In this document: positions 18,798 to 27,541 of the stretch, piece after piece
How the letters are laid out: every line of letters begins with the position of its first letter
Position numbering within the stretch: the stretch's first letter is position 1
Source of the DNA: Hyphomicrobiales bacterium
GTDB lineage: Bacteria; Pseudomonadota; Alphaproteobacteria; Rhizobiales; Rhizobiaceae
NCBI GenBank assembly: GCA_900469345.1
Contig: UBWZ01000002.1
Location: 348,849-412,848 of the forward strand
Direction of reading: 5' to 3'
DNA: 64,000 nt
Position numbers and translations under genes: made by a program
Notes under the pieces: model-generated
What the model saw: the letters and a program-made list of their open reading frames with translations, nothing else
Databases searched by the model: none
Told to the model about the DNA's origin: nothing

Positions 18798-19232
18798 GTA
18801 TTTCGTCGCTTTCCTTGAACGCCACCGTGCCAAGCCTGGTAGCCTGCGGTAGGAGGCGAACCACCTCAACCGCGAATCGATGTCCAACTCGTAACGGAAT
18901 GACCTTTAATTCCCGATTACCATAGGCAGTCGCCCGTGGCGGAACCATGTCCTGATCCGGATTGCCTTGGTCACATCAGGTGCGCTTGACCCACTCCGCC
19001 TATATCGCCTGAATGGTGATTCCCACAAATGATCGCGTCGTCAAGTTTTTCCAGAGCCTGCGGGCGCGGAAATGTGGAAAAAGCCGTTTTGGACGGCAAA
19101 TTCGGGCTACTCTACCAAGTTACCCGCTATGTAGTCGGTCTCGCGCCAAAGACAAGAGCCGGCCGGGCCTGCAGGCTTAAATCGTTCACCCTCCGGCCCC
19201 GGACGACCGTCACCAAACAGCCCGCCTGCCGG
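18798..19232. other. rpoD leader/promoter region
   Basis: This 435-base gap between dnaG and rpoD holds no gene. On the minus strand a TTGACG near 19040-19045 could be a -35, but no good -10 at 17 bases is visible. The long gap means rpoD probably has its own promoter rather than relying only on dnaG readthrough. Confidence 0.4.
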
Positions 19233-21239
19233 CTAGCCGTGGCTGATGGCCGCGCCCTTGATGCGGCCGGACAGCACCCCGAACCCGTCGATGATGGCCT
19301 CCTGGTTTTCCAGCCGGGAAATCTCGTTTTGCACTTCGAGCAAAGCCCGCAGCAGCAGATCGGCGCGCTCCGGCTCCTCGTCGGTCGTCTCGGCAATCTC
19401 GCGCTCCAGCTCCACCTTCTGCCAGCGCAGTTCCTTGTTGCGGGAATGCAGCGCCCGTGTCTGGCGATAGGCCTGCAGGGCGTCCTGCGGGTCGGCGGCC
19501 TCGGTCGCCGTCCACAGCCGCGCATTGCGGATCTGCTGGTTCATCGCCTTCAAAAGGTCGGTAAAACCGTTCTCCTCCAGTTGCGCCCGCAGCCCCTCCG
19601 CCGACAGGTTCCGCCCGGCCCGGCCGGCGATCGTCAGCAGGCAGGACCACAGCCGCTGCAGGTCGCGGCTCTCGAATTCGACCGAAGCGATCTCGTCGTA
19701 TTCTTGCAGCAGCAGCTGGGGGTGGGTGACGATCGTCATCGCCAGCACGCTTTCGCGCAGCGCAGGAAGTTCGCGGTGGCCGCGCACCAGGCCGGACCGC
19801 ACCAACCGGTCGGATGCACCGAGCCCACGCCCGGACGAAGCGGTGTTGCGCCCGCCCGATTGACCGCGCTCGCCACCACGCCCCGGTCCGCCCTGGAAAT
19901 TGCGCTGGAAGCCCTGCCCCTGCTGCGAATTGCGGGCCGGCTGGAACAGCCCGTTCAGTCGTTCGCGCATCGACTGCTGGTAGTAGCGCCGCACGTTCTC
20001 GTCGCCGATCACCGACACGATCTGCTTCAGCCGCGCTTCGAGCTCCGCCCGCTTTTCCGGCGTATCGTGGCTTCCGGAGGAGATCTCCCGCTGCCAGACC
20101 ATGTCGGCGAGCGGACGCGCCTCCGAGAGCACGCGATCGAAGGGACCGCGGCCGTCCTGCTTGACGAGATCGTCCGGATCCTTGCCCTCCGGCAGCATTG
20201 CGAAGCTGACCGAGCGACCGGGCTTCAGAAAGGGCAGCGCCAGGTCTGCCGCGCGATGGGCGGCTCGCACGCCTGCCCCGTCGCCGTCGAAGCAGAGTAC
20301 CGGCAGCGGCGTCATGCGCCACAGGAGGTCGAGCTGGTTTTCCGTCAGCGCCGTGCCGAGCGGTGCGACCACGTTCTCGACGCCCGCCTGGTGAAGCGCG
20401 ATGACGTCCATGTAGCCTTCGACGGCGATGATGGTGCCGCCCTCCTTGCGCCCGGGACCGGCCTGTGCGGCACGGCGGGCACGTGCGAAATTGTAGAGCA
20501 CCTGCCCTTTGTGGAAGAGTTCGGTATCGTTGGAATTGAGATACTTGGCCGGCGCATCGGGCGACATCGCGCGGCCGCCGAAAGCGATCACCTTTTCCCG
20601 CGACGACAGGATCGGAAACATCACCCGGTCGCGGAAGCGGTCATAGGAGACCGCGATGCCGTCACCATGGACGACGAGGCCGCAGGCTTCGATCTGATCC
20701 TTCGGCACGCCCTTGCCCGCGAGATGCTCCTTCAACGCGTTGCGGCTTTCCGGTGAATAACCGAGCCGGAAGGTCTCGATCGTCCGGCCGGTCAGCCCGC
20801 GGTCGCGCAGATAGGCCCTCGCCCGCGCGCCCGCCGCGCTCTGCAGCTGCTCCTGGAAGAACCGGGTTGCCATCTCCATCACGTCAAGAAGCGTCGTGCG
20901 CTCCTTTTCGCGTTTCTCCGCCTGCGGGTCGGGCTGCGGCAGGGCAATGCCGGCCATGTCCGCGACGGTCTGGACGGCTTCCGGGAAGGCCTGCCCTTCG
21001 AGCTCGGTCAGAAACCGGAAATGGTCGCCCGAAACGCCGCAGCCGAAGCAGTGATAGCGGCCCTTGCGGTCCTCGCAGTGGAAGCTGGGGCTCTTTTCGC
21101 CGTGAAAGGGGCAGCAGGCCCAGTAGTCGCCGCGCGAGACGTTGGTCTTCTTGCGATCCCACGTCACACGCCGGCCGACGACCGAGGAAATCGGCACGCG
21201 GTCGCGGATCTCGTCAAGAAAGCTGTTGGAAAAACGCAT
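19233..21239 (-). CDS. dnaG: DNA primase DnaG
   Basis: The 668-residue protein starts at ATG 21239 with GAGGTG upstream; eleven further in-frame residues upstream are unlikely to be translated. The N-terminal zinc-binding domain has CCPFHGEKSPSF and YHCFGCG. The catalytic core has the RNA-polymerase motif segment FGGRAMSP and the TOPRIM metal-binding motif VEGYMDVI, with the DGDGAG acidic triad further on. A Gln/Arg/Gly-rich linker near residue 440-470 precedes the C-terminal helicase-binding domain. It makes RNA primers at the replication fork with DnaB. Confidence 0.97.
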   Translation of the reverse strand: MRFSNSFLDEIRDRVPISSVVGRRVTWDRKKTNVSRGDYWACCPFHGEKSPSFHCEDRKGRYHCFGCGVSGDHFRFLTELEGQAFPEAVQTVADMAGIALPQPDPQAEKREKERTTLLDVMEMATRFFQEQLQSAAGARARAYLRDRGLTGRTIETFRLGYSPESRNALKEHLAGKGVPKDQIEACGLVVHGDGIAVSYDRFRDRVMFPILSSREKVIAFGGRAMSPDAPAKYLNSNDTELFHKGQVLYNFARARRAAQAGPGRKEGGTIIAVEGYMDVIALHQAGVENVVAPLGTALTENQLDLLWRMTPLPVLCFDGDGAGVRAAHRAADLALPFLKPGRSVSFAMLPEGKDPDDLVKQDGRGPFDRVLSEARPLADMVWQREISSGSHDTPEKRAELEARLKQIVSVIGDENVRRYYQQSMRERLNGLFQPARNSQQGQGFQRNFQGGPGRGGERGQSGGRNTASSGRGLGASDRLVRSGLVRGHRELPALRESVLAMTIVTHPQLLLQEYDEIASVEFESRDLQRLWSCLLTIAGRAGRNLSAEGLRAQLEENGFTDLLKAMNQQIRNARLWTATEAADPQDALQAYRQTRALHSRNKELRWQKVELEREIAETTDEEPERADLLLRALLEVQNEISRLENQEAIIDGFGVLSGRIKGAAISHG

Positions 21240-21433
21240 CGTCACCTCGGGGCCAGCCTTGCATATAAGCACGCCGCCGTCTCCACACTACCGCCTTTGC
21301 GCGCAATGCCCACTATTCACAGGCAGGCCGGCACCGATTGCGGCTCGGGTCGGCAATCCCGCAACCGCAAGCTTACCGTTTTGTAATTTGCAGTGCACCG
21401 CGGGGCGTTGCTATCATTCCCGTCGTTGGCCGA

Positions 21434-21462
21434 TTGACCGCGGTCCGACCCGAATGGATTGT
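21434..21462 (+). promoter_or_regulatory. Candidate promoter of the intergenic sRNA
   Basis: TTGACC (21434-21439) is a good -35. Seventeen bases later GATTGT (21457-21462) is a weak -10. The predicted start, about 21469-21471, falls just before the first base of the RNA's long-range stem at 21473, which supports the assignment. Confidence 0.45.
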
Positions 21463-21469
21463 AGATTTA

Positions 21470-21600
21470 AATGCTCTTCAGAAGGAATGGCCCGCTGCGT
21501 ACCGCGAGCCATTCCTTCATCACGGCAGCACGTCGGAAGTCCGCCGATGAGACGATGAAGAGCCAGGCGGGAAACCACTTGCGTTTCCCGCCTCTTTTTC
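21470..21600 (+). ncRNA. Structured small RNA with intrinsic terminator (unassigned family)
   Basis: About 130 bases on the plus strand fold compactly. GCTCTTCA (21473-21480) pairs perfectly with TGAAGAGC (21556-21563), closing a multi-branch loop. Inside is a 10-base stem GAAGGAATGG/CCATTCCTTC (21481-21490 with 21509-21518) and a smaller CGGC/GCCG stem (21523-21526 with 21543-21546). It ends in a terminator: AGGCGGGAAAC/GTTTCCCGCCT (21565-21593), 7-base loop, then CTTTTT. The flanking dnaG and yqeY genes are both on the minus strand, so the transcript is independent of them. Conserved trans-acting sRNAs of Rhizobiales have this form (several hairpins plus terminator), but I cannot name the family. 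Confidence 0.75.
21565..21599 (+). terminator. Rho-independent terminator of the sRNA
   Basis: An 11-base perfect stem with a CACTTGC loop is followed by CTTTTT. It works only in the plus direction, since the minus strand has no T-run after it. Confidence 0.9.
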
Positions 21601-21618
21601 GACGCCAAGCCGATCGGT

Positions 21619-22071
21619 CTATTTCAGAAGTTCTTTGACCTGACCCGACGCCTTGGCGAAGTCCATCTGGCCGGCGTGGTTTTCCTTGAGATACGCCATC
21701 ACCTTGCCCATGTCGCGCGCGCTTTCGGCGCCGGTCTGGGCGATGGCGGCCTTGATGATCTCCTGCACCCGCTCGTCGGACAGTTGCTCTGGCATGAACG
21801 TCTTGAGGATGGTGATCTCCTCGCGCTCCTGCGCGGCAAGCTCGCCACGTCCCGCGTCATCGTAAATCTTCGCCGATTCGTCGCGCTGCTTCACCATCTT
21901 CTGGAGGATCTGCAGGATCTCGTCGTCGCTGGCGGCGTCCTTGCCCGCGCCGCGATTGGCTATGTCGCGGTCCTTGATGGCCGACTGCATGAGGCGCACG
22001 GTCGACAGCCGCCTCGTATCCTTGGCCTTCATCGCATCCTTCAGCGCCTGGGAAAGCTCGTCGCGCATCAT
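21619..22071 (-). CDS. GatB/YqeY domain protein
   Basis: The 150-residue protein matches YqeY throughout: RDELSQALKDAMKAKDTRRLSTVRLMQSAIKDRDI, DDEILQILQKMVKQRDESAKIYDDAGR, EREEITILKTFMPEQLSDE, GKVMAYLKENHAGQMDFAKA. The domain is also the C-terminal tRNA-binding part of the GatB amidotransferase subunit. The stand-alone form has no fixed function. The ATG at 22071 has CAAGGAGACG upstream. In many bacteria this gene lies near dnaG and rpoD, as here. Confidence 0.92.
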   Translation of the reverse strand: MMRDELSQALKDAMKAKDTRRLSTVRLMQSAIKDRDIANRGAGKDAASDDEILQILQKMVKQRDESAKIYDDAGRGELAAQEREEITILKTFMPEQLSDERVQEIIKAAIAQTGAESARDMGKVMAYLKENHAGQMDFAKASGQVKELLK

Positions 22072-22385
22072 CGTCTCGTCTCCTTGAAAGGAGCGCGCCG
22101 GCTAGGTCGCCGCACCGTCTCCTGTAGTCCGGCCCTCATAGAACAGCGGAATGGCCGGAGCAAACATATTTGGTTTGCCGCCACGTCCGCTTCCAGCCCT
22201 TGCACCTGATTTCGCAGCGCACGCGATTGACCGCAGCGGCTTGATTGTCTATTTTCCCGCACCTGCACACAAGATTGAGATGTTAGGGCTCGAGCGGATC
22301 TTTCCGCGCGCCCTTTTCCGCGACCAGAAAGGCCGTGCCAGCCTGCCCTTCGCAAGGGCCGGAACAGCGCGGCAGAAGGATAGAC
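22072..22385. other. Divergent yqeY/carA intergenic region
   Basis: The 314 bases hold no gene. The one clear element is the candidate carA promoter at 22227-22255. I see no pyrimidine or arginine attenuator hairpin with a T-run. Confidence 0.4.
22227..22255 (+). promoter_or_regulatory. Candidate carA promoter
   Basis: TTGACC (22227-22232), a 17-base spacer and TATTTT (22250-22255) fit the sigma-70 pattern. The leader to the carA start would be about 124 bases. Confidence 0.5.
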
Positions 22386-23591
22386 ATGACCGCGACCGCC
22401 TCCTGGACCACAACCAAGCCCACCGCCGTCCTCGTTCTTGCCGATGGCACCGTCATCGAAGGCACCGGGATCGGAGCAACCGGGTCAGTCCCGGCGGAAG
22501 TCGTGTTCAACACCGCGCTGACCGGCTACCAGGAAATCCTCACCGACCCCTCCTATATCGGTCAGATCGTCACCTTCACCTTTCCCCACATCGGCAATAT
22601 CGGCACCAATGACGAGGACATCGAGGACCTGACCCCTGCCGCCCGTCGCGGCGCCGTCGGCGTCATCTTCAAGGCGGACATTACCGCGCCGTCCAACTAC
22701 CGTGCCACCCGCGATCTCGACGCCTGGCTGAAGAGCCGCGGCATCATCGGCCTGTCCGGCATCGACACGCGTGCGCTGACCGCCTGGATCCGCACGAACG
22801 GTGCCCCGAACGGCGTCATCGCCCACGATCCGAACGGCGAATTCGACCTTGACGCCCTGAAGGCCGAGGCGAAGGCCTGGAGCGGCCTCGAGGGCCTCGA
22901 CCTTGCCAAGCAGGCTACCTCCGGCCAGTCTTCGCAGTGGAACCAGAAGCCCTGGGTGTGGAACGAAGGATTCGCGGAACTCGCCGCCGAAGACGCCAAG
23001 TATCACATCGTCTGCGTCGACTACGGCGTCAAGCGCAACATCCTGCGCCTGTTTACGGGCCTCGACTGCAAGGTGACCGTGGTTCCCGCCGAAACCCCGG
23101 CGGAAGACATCATGGCCCTCAACCCGGACGGCATCTTCCTGTCGAATGGCCCGGGCGACCCGGCCGCAACCGGCAAGTATGCCGTTCCGGTTATCCAGGA
23201 CGTCATCAAGACGGACATCCCGACTTTCGGTATCTGCCTCGGCCATCAGATGCTGGGCCTTGCGCTCGGGGCCACCACCGCCAAGATGCACCAGGGACAC
23301 CACGGCGCAAACCACCCCGTCAAGGATCACACCACCGGCAAGGTGGAGATCGTCTCGATGAACCACGGCTTTGCAGTCGACTCGAACTCTCTGCCGCAAG
23401 GCGTTGAGGAGACTCACATCTCTCTGTTCGACGGCACCAATTGCGGATTGCGGCTCTCCGGCAAGCCGGTGTTTTCGGTCCAGCATCATCCGGAAGCCTC
23501 GCCCGGTCCGCAGGACAGCCACTACCTCTTCCGCCGCTTCATCAACATGATCCGCGAGCGCAAGGGCGAGCCGGCTCTCGCCGAGCGCTGA
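22386..23591 (+). CDS. carA: Carbamoyl-phosphate synthase small subunit (glutaminase)
   Basis: The 401-residue protein starts at ATG 22386 with AGAAGGAT 5 bases upstream. The N-terminal CPSase small-chain domain has GYQEILTDPSYIGQIVTFTFPHIGN. The C-terminal class I glutamine amidotransferase domain has SNGPGDP, the nucleophile loop FGICLGHQ (Cys284) and the His/Glu pair in QHHPEASPGP. It releases ammonia from glutamine for CarB, which makes carbamoyl phosphate for arginine and pyrimidine synthesis. carB lies 5.1 kb downstream, past four minus-strand genes, so the two are not an operon here. Confidence 0.98.
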   Translation: MTATASWTTTKPTAVLVLADGTVIEGTGIGATGSVPAEVVFNTALTGYQEILTDPSYIGQIVTFTFPHIGNIGTNDEDIEDLTPAARRGAVGVIFKADITAPSNYRATRDLDAWLKSRGIIGLSGIDTRALTAWIRTNGAPNGVIAHDPNGEFDLDALKAEAKAWSGLEGLDLAKQATSGQSSQWNQKPWVWNEGFAELAAEDAKYHIVCVDYGVKRNILRLFTGLDCKVTVVPAETPAEDIMALNPDGIFLSNGPGDPAATGKYAVPVIQDVIKTDIPTFGICLGHQMLGLALGATTAKMHQGHHGANHPVKDHTTGKVEIVSMNHGFAVDSNSLPQGVEETHISLFDGTNCGLRLSGKPVFSVQHHPEASPGPQDSHYLFRRFINMIRERKGEPALAER

Positions 23592-23615
23592 TCTGACCGG
23601 ACGATGAACCTTGAA

Positions 23616-23644
23616 AAACGGCCCGCTGGATCAGCGGGCCGTTT
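23616..23644. terminator. Bidirectional terminator between carA and the MATE gene
   Basis: AAACGGCCCGCTG and CAGCGGGCCGTTT form a perfect 13-base stem with a GAT loop. The convergent MATE gene's stop codon (23631-23633) lies inside the hairpin, so the same element ends both transcripts. Confidence 0.85.
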
Positions 23645-25022
23645 GCTTGTGGCGGCGGACCAGGATCCAGAATCGGCCGCACAGAAACACGGCGGCGGCG
23701 GCAAGCCCCAGCACGAAGCCGAACCATACCCCCTTGCTTCCGTAGCCGAGGGGAAACGCAAAGGCCCACGCGCAGGCAAAGCCGATCGGCCAGTAGGCGA
23801 TCAGTGCCAGCACCATCGGCACCTTGGTGTCCTTCAGCCCGCGCAACAACCCCGACCCCACGGCCTGCAGACCGTCGAACAGCTGGAAGGCGCCAGCGAT
23901 CATGATCAGCGGCACGGCAAGCTGGAGAACCGCCGCCGCATCGGCCTGCCGCGTGTCGAGGAAAAGCGCCCCGAGCGCCTGCGGCATCAGGGCGTAGAGT
24001 ACGCTGCCGACCGCGGTAAACAGAACGCTGATCAGAAGCACCGCAGCCCCTGCCCGCCGGATCCCGAGTTCGTCGCCGCGACCATTGGCGAGCCCGACCC
24101 GGACGGTCGCCACCTGCGCCAGCCCGAGCGGGATCATGAAGGCGATCGACGCGAGCTGTAGGGCGATGCCGTGCGCCGCAAGCTCCAGCTTGCCGATCAT
24201 GCCCATCAGCAGCGATGCCGCCGCAAACAGCGAGGTCTCGGCGAGGATGGTCAGGCTGATCGGCAGGCCAAGCACCACGATTTCGCGCAGCATCGACCAG
24301 TCCGAGCGCCAGAACCGCACGAACAGCTGATAGGCGCGCATCTGCGGCACGCTTTCCACATAGGCGACGGCAATCAGGAAACCGCAGAGATTGGCGATCA
24401 CCGAGGCGACGGCTGCGCCGTGCAGACCCAGCGCCGGCATGCCGAAATGGCCGAAGATCAGCACATAGGCGACGATCGCATTGAGGAAGAACATGCCGAT
24501 CGTGACATAAAGCACGATGCCGCCGCGCTCCAGCCCGGTGACCAGGCTGCGCAACGCCATCAGGCCGAGCGCCGGAAACACGCCCCACTGGGCGACCCGC
24601 AGATAGCTCTGCGCGTTGGCGGCGACATCCGGCTGCTGGCCCAGCTTCAAGAGGATCGGTTCGGCATGCCACAACAGCGGCGCGGTCAGGATGCCGTAGC
24701 CGATGACGATCCACAGCCCCATGCGCACCGAGCGCCGTACCCGGACGGGATCCTTGGCGCCGAGCGCCTGGGCGACGAGCGGCACCACGGCACTGGTAAA
24801 GCCCGTGCCGAAGATGAAGACCACGAAGAACAGCTGCGTCGCCAGGACGACGGATGCGAGCTCGGTGGTGCCGAGCCAGCCGACCAGGATCACGTCGGTG
24901 GTATTGATCGCCATCTGCGCCAGCTGCGCGCCGACCAGCGGAGCACCGAGCGCCAGTGTCGCGCGCATATGCGTGGACCAGGCATTGTCGCTCTTTTCGA
25001 GCATGGCGGACCGGCTCAGCAT
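23631..25022 (-). CDS. MATE family multidrug/Na+(H+) antiporter (NorM-like)
   Basis: I place the start at ATG 25022 (463 residues), with GGAG 7 bases upstream and a length normal for NorM. The open frame continues to 25148 but would run through a strong hairpin. Twelve hydrophobic segments are present in two similar halves, each starting with a MATE motif (LGAPLVGAQLAQMAINTTDVILVGWLG; LGLPISLTILAETSLFAAASLLMG). It exports cationic drugs or metabolites in exchange for Na+ or H+. The stop codon sits in the hairpin shared with carA. See the 5' hairpin at 25039-25072 for possible control. Confidence 0.92.
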   Translation of the reverse strand: MLSRSAMLEKSDNAWSTHMRATLALGAPLVGAQLAQMAINTTDVILVGWLGTTELASVVLATQLFFVVFIFGTGFTSAVVPLVAQALGAKDPVRVRRSVRMGLWIVIGYGILTAPLLWHAEPILLKLGQQPDVAANAQSYLRVAQWGVFPALGLMALRSLVTGLERGGIVLYVTIGMFFLNAIVAYVLIFGHFGMPALGLHGAAVASVIANLCGFLIAVAYVESVPQMRAYQLFVRFWRSDWSMLREIVVLGLPISLTILAETSLFAAASLLMGMIGKLELAAHGIALQLASIAFMIPLGLAQVATVRVGLANGRGDELGIRRAGAAVLLISVLFTAVGSVLYALMPQALGALFLDTRQADAAAVLQLAVPLIMIAGAFQLFDGLQAVGSGLLRGLKDTKVPMVLALIAYWPIGFACAWAFAFPLGYGSKGVWFGFVLGLAAAAVFLCGRFWILVRRHKQTAR

Positions 25023-25038
25023 GGCAATCTCCAAAGAC

Positions 25039-25072
25039 AAAAAGCGCCGCTTGGATGAGCAAGCGGCGCTTT
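25039..25072 (-). terminator. Strong hairpin with T-run in the MATE leader
   Basis: On the minus strand, AAAGCGCCGCTTG and CAAGCGGCGCTTT form a perfect 13-base stem with a 6-base loop, followed by TTTTT in all. It ends 17 bases before the MATE start codon. It may terminate readthrough from the upstream protease gene or act as an attenuator. Confidence 0.8.
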
Positions 25073-25077
25073 CAGTG

Positions 25078-25106
25078 GCTATAAAGGAGGCAACTGTGGA
25101 GAACAA
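25078..25106 (-). promoter_or_regulatory. Candidate promoter upstream of the MATE gene
   Basis: On the minus strand, TTGTTC (25106-25101), a 17-base spacer and TATAGC (25083-25078) form a plausible sigma-70 promoter. The predicted start is near 25071, so the RNA would begin with the hairpin at 25039-25072. Confidence 0.4.
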
Positions 25107-25168
25107 CCCGACGCCGTGATCCAGAAGAATTTTTGCGCCTTCGTTCAATAAAGCTGATGGGTGGAACG

Positions 25169-25190
25169 GCCCGCAGTCGCCTGCGGGCCT
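25169..25190 (-). terminator. Hairpin after the zinc metallopeptidase gene
   Basis: GGCCCGCAG and CTGCGGGCC form a 9-base stem with a 4-base loop, immediately after the stop at 25197. The T-run is weak. Confidence 0.55.
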
Positions 25191-25196
25191 TCAAGG

Positions 25197-26090
25197 TCAG
25201 ACATTGCCCGAAAACGTATCGCAGGCCTTCATGTCGCCGCTGTCGAAACCGCGCTTGAACCAGGTCATGCGCTGCGCGGACGTCCCATGGTTGAAGCTCT
25301 CCGGCACGACATAGCCCTGGCTGCGCTTCTGCAGGGTATCGTCGCCGATTTGCTGCGCCGCGTTCAGCGCTTCCTGCAGGTCGCCGCTTTCGAGAATGCC
25401 CTTCTGGTCGGTGGCCTTGCCCCAGACGCCGGCAAAGCAATCGGCCTGCAGCTCGACGCGCACCGACATCTTGTTGGAATCGGCCTCGCTCATCCGCTGG
25501 CGCTGTTCGTTGACCTTCGGCAGGATGCCGAGCAGGTTCTGAACGTGGTGGCCGACTTCATGCGCGACCACATAGGCTTCGGCAAAGTCGCCCGACGCCT
25601 TGAATTTCTGGCTCAGCTGATCGAAGAAATCCGTATCGAGATAGACCTTCTGGTCGTTCGGGCAGTAGAATGGCCCAGTCGCCGACGACGCGAAGCCACA
25701 GGCCGAATTCACCTGGCCCGAAAACAGCACGAGCTTCGGATCCCGGTAGGTGCCGCCATTCTGCTGGAAGATCGCCTGCCAGGTGTCCTCGGTATCGGCA
25801 AGAATGGTGCGCACGAAGGCCGTGGTATCGTCATTGGCTGGTGCGCGGCCCGCATCCTGCTGATAGCCGCCGTTGCTTCCGCCGCTGATGTCGCCGCCCG
25901 AAAGCAGCGTCAACGGGTTGATCCCCGTGATCCAGCAGATGATCAGCAGGACGACGATACCGCCGATCCCGAGCCCGCCTCCGCCGCGTCCGCCCATAGG
26001 AATGCGAAACCCGCCTCCGCCGAGACCTCCCATCGAGGACCCACGCTGATCCTCGACATTGTCCGACTGCCGCCGCCCTCTCCATTCCAT
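25197..26090 (-). CDS. YpfJ-family neutral zinc metallopeptidase
   Basis: The 297-residue protein starts at ATG 26090 with AGGAGAG upstream. The N-terminus is charged (MEWRGRRQSDNVEDQRG, the family signature), followed by a Gly-rich linker and one membrane segment (GIGGIVVLLIICWITGINP). The rest is a large periplasmic domain. The zinc motif HEVGHH is in AYVVAHEVGHHVQNLLGI; a third ligand is likely the Glu in ELQADCFAGVW. Four cysteines are present in the outer domain (CGFA, YCPND, ADCFAG, KACD). The substrate is unknown. Confidence 0.93.
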   Translation of the reverse strand: MEWRGRRQSDNVEDQRGSSMGGLGGGGFRIPMGGRGGGGLGIGGIVVLLIICWITGINPLTLLSGGDISGGSNGGYQQDAGRAPANDDTTAFVRTILADTEDTWQAIFQQNGGTYRDPKLVLFSGQVNSACGFASSATGPFYCPNDQKVYLDTDFFDQLSQKFKASGDFAEAYVVAHEVGHHVQNLLGILPKVNEQRQRMSEADSNKMSVRVELQADCFAGVWGKATDQKGILESGDLQEALNAAQQIGDDTLQKRSQGYVVPESFNHGTSAQRMTWFKRGFDSGDMKACDTFSGNV

Positions 26091-26186
26091 CGTTTCTCTC
26101 CTGGTTAGCCGCATCTTCGGCGGCGATATAACGCGATGGGACGGAAAGACGATCCGTCGCGTCCATAAAAGAAGGAAACAGGCTTT

Positions 26187-27395
26187 TCAGGCGACCCGCA
26201 ATTGGCTCTTGCTTGGAAGAAAGATGGTGAGCAGTCCGAGTGCCGGCAGGAAGGCGCAGATCGTGTAGACGAACTCGATCCCGTAGCGGTCGGCGAGGAT
26301 GCCGAGCACCGCCGCCGCTATACCGGCGATCCCGAAGGCCAGCCCGAAGAAGATGCCGGCGATCATGCCGACCCGGCCCGGCACCAGCTCCTGCGCCATC
26401 ACCAGGATGGCCGGGAAGGACGACGCCAGCACGAAGCCGACGATCGCCGACAGCAGGATGGTCATCGGCAGGTTGGCAAACGGCATGGCGAGGGTGAAGG
26501 GCAAGACACCGAGGATCGAGATCCAGATCACCACCTTGGAGCCGAACCGGTCGCCGATCGGCCCGCCGACCAGCGTGCCGAGCGCCGTGGCGCCAAGGAA
26601 CACGAACAGCATCACCTGCGAAGTCTGCACCGAGACGCCAAACCGCTCGATCACGAAGAAGGTGTAGTAGCTGCCGATCGCGGCCATGTAGATGTTCTTC
26701 GAAAAGGTGAGCACGGCCAGCACCACGAGCGCGACCTGCACGGTCCGCTTTGGCAGGCTGTGAGCGTTGCCGGCCCGCTTGCGGCCCTTGTTGGCCGCCA
26801 TGTGCCGTCGGTACCAGCGCGCTACGAAGGACAGGATGACGATGCCGATGAGCGCGAAGGCGGAGAACCAGGCAACGCTGCCCTGCCCGTTCGGCACGAT
26901 GATGAAGGCCGCCAGCAGCGGTCCGACCGCCTGGCCGAAATTGCCGCCCACCTGGAACGTCGCCTGCGCAAAGCCGTAGCGCCCGCCGGCTGCCAGCCGC
27001 GCCACCCGCGAGGCTTCGGGATGGAAGACCGCCGAGCCGATGCCGACCAGCGCTGCCGCGACGACCAGCATCAGGTAGACATGCGAACCGGCAAGCAGGA
27101 ACAGGCCGATGAAGGTGGCGCCCATGCCGACCGGCAGCGAATAGGGATAGGGCTTCTTGTCGGTGATGATGCCGATCACCGGCTGCAGCAGCGACGCCGT
27201 GCACTGGAAGGCAAGCGTCAGCAGCCCGATCTGCCAGAAATCGAGCGCGTAGTTCGTCTTCAGCATCGGATAGATGGCGGCGATCATCGACTGCATGATG
27301 TCGTTGAGCATATGCGACAGGCTGACCGCGAAGATGATCGGCATCACGGTCACCTCGGCGGCCGCGGTAAACGGTTTTGCTGCTGCGTCTGCCAT
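26187..27395 (-). CDS. fsr: MFS transporter, fosmidomycin resistance (Fsr) family
   Basis: The 402-residue, 12-helix protein shares the Fsr landmarks: SLSHMLNDIMQSMIAAIYPMLK in helix 1, then SLLQPVIGIITDKKPYPYSLPVGM, GIGSAVFHPEASRVARLAAGGRYGFAQATFQVGGNFGQAVGPLLAA. E. coli Fsr exports fosmidomycin; natural substrates are unknown. It is on the same strand as the YpfJ gene (96 bases apart) but need not be co-transcribed. The start at 27395 is taken from the ATG with AGGAAGCGC upstream. Confidence 0.93.
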   Translation of the reverse strand: MADAAAKPFTAAAEVTVMPIIFAVSLSHMLNDIMQSMIAAIYPMLKTNYALDFWQIGLLTLAFQCTASLLQPVIGIITDKKPYPYSLPVGMGATFIGLFLLAGSHVYLMLVVAAALVGIGSAVFHPEASRVARLAAGGRYGFAQATFQVGGNFGQAVGPLLAAFIIVPNGQGSVAWFSAFALIGIVILSFVARWYRRHMAANKGRKRAGNAHSLPKRTVQVALVVLAVLTFSKNIYMAAIGSYYTFFVIERFGVSVQTSQVMLFVFLGATALGTLVGGPIGDRFGSKVVIWISILGVLPFTLAMPFANLPMTILLSAIVGFVLASSFPAILVMAQELVPGRVGMIAGIFFGLAFGIAGIAAAVLGILADRYGIEFVYTICAFLPALGLLTIFLPSKSQLRVA

Positions 27396-27541
27396 GCGCT
27401 TCCTCCGCGCGGGTGATCGTCGCTTAGGATCGTCCCCGCTGCAAATATTGACTTACGTCAAGGAGTAGTGGCGCGCGCCTGGCCTGTCCATGTCACAAGG
27501 ACGGCAAACGGTACGCTCGCGCTGCGGCGCCTGGCTTTTCG

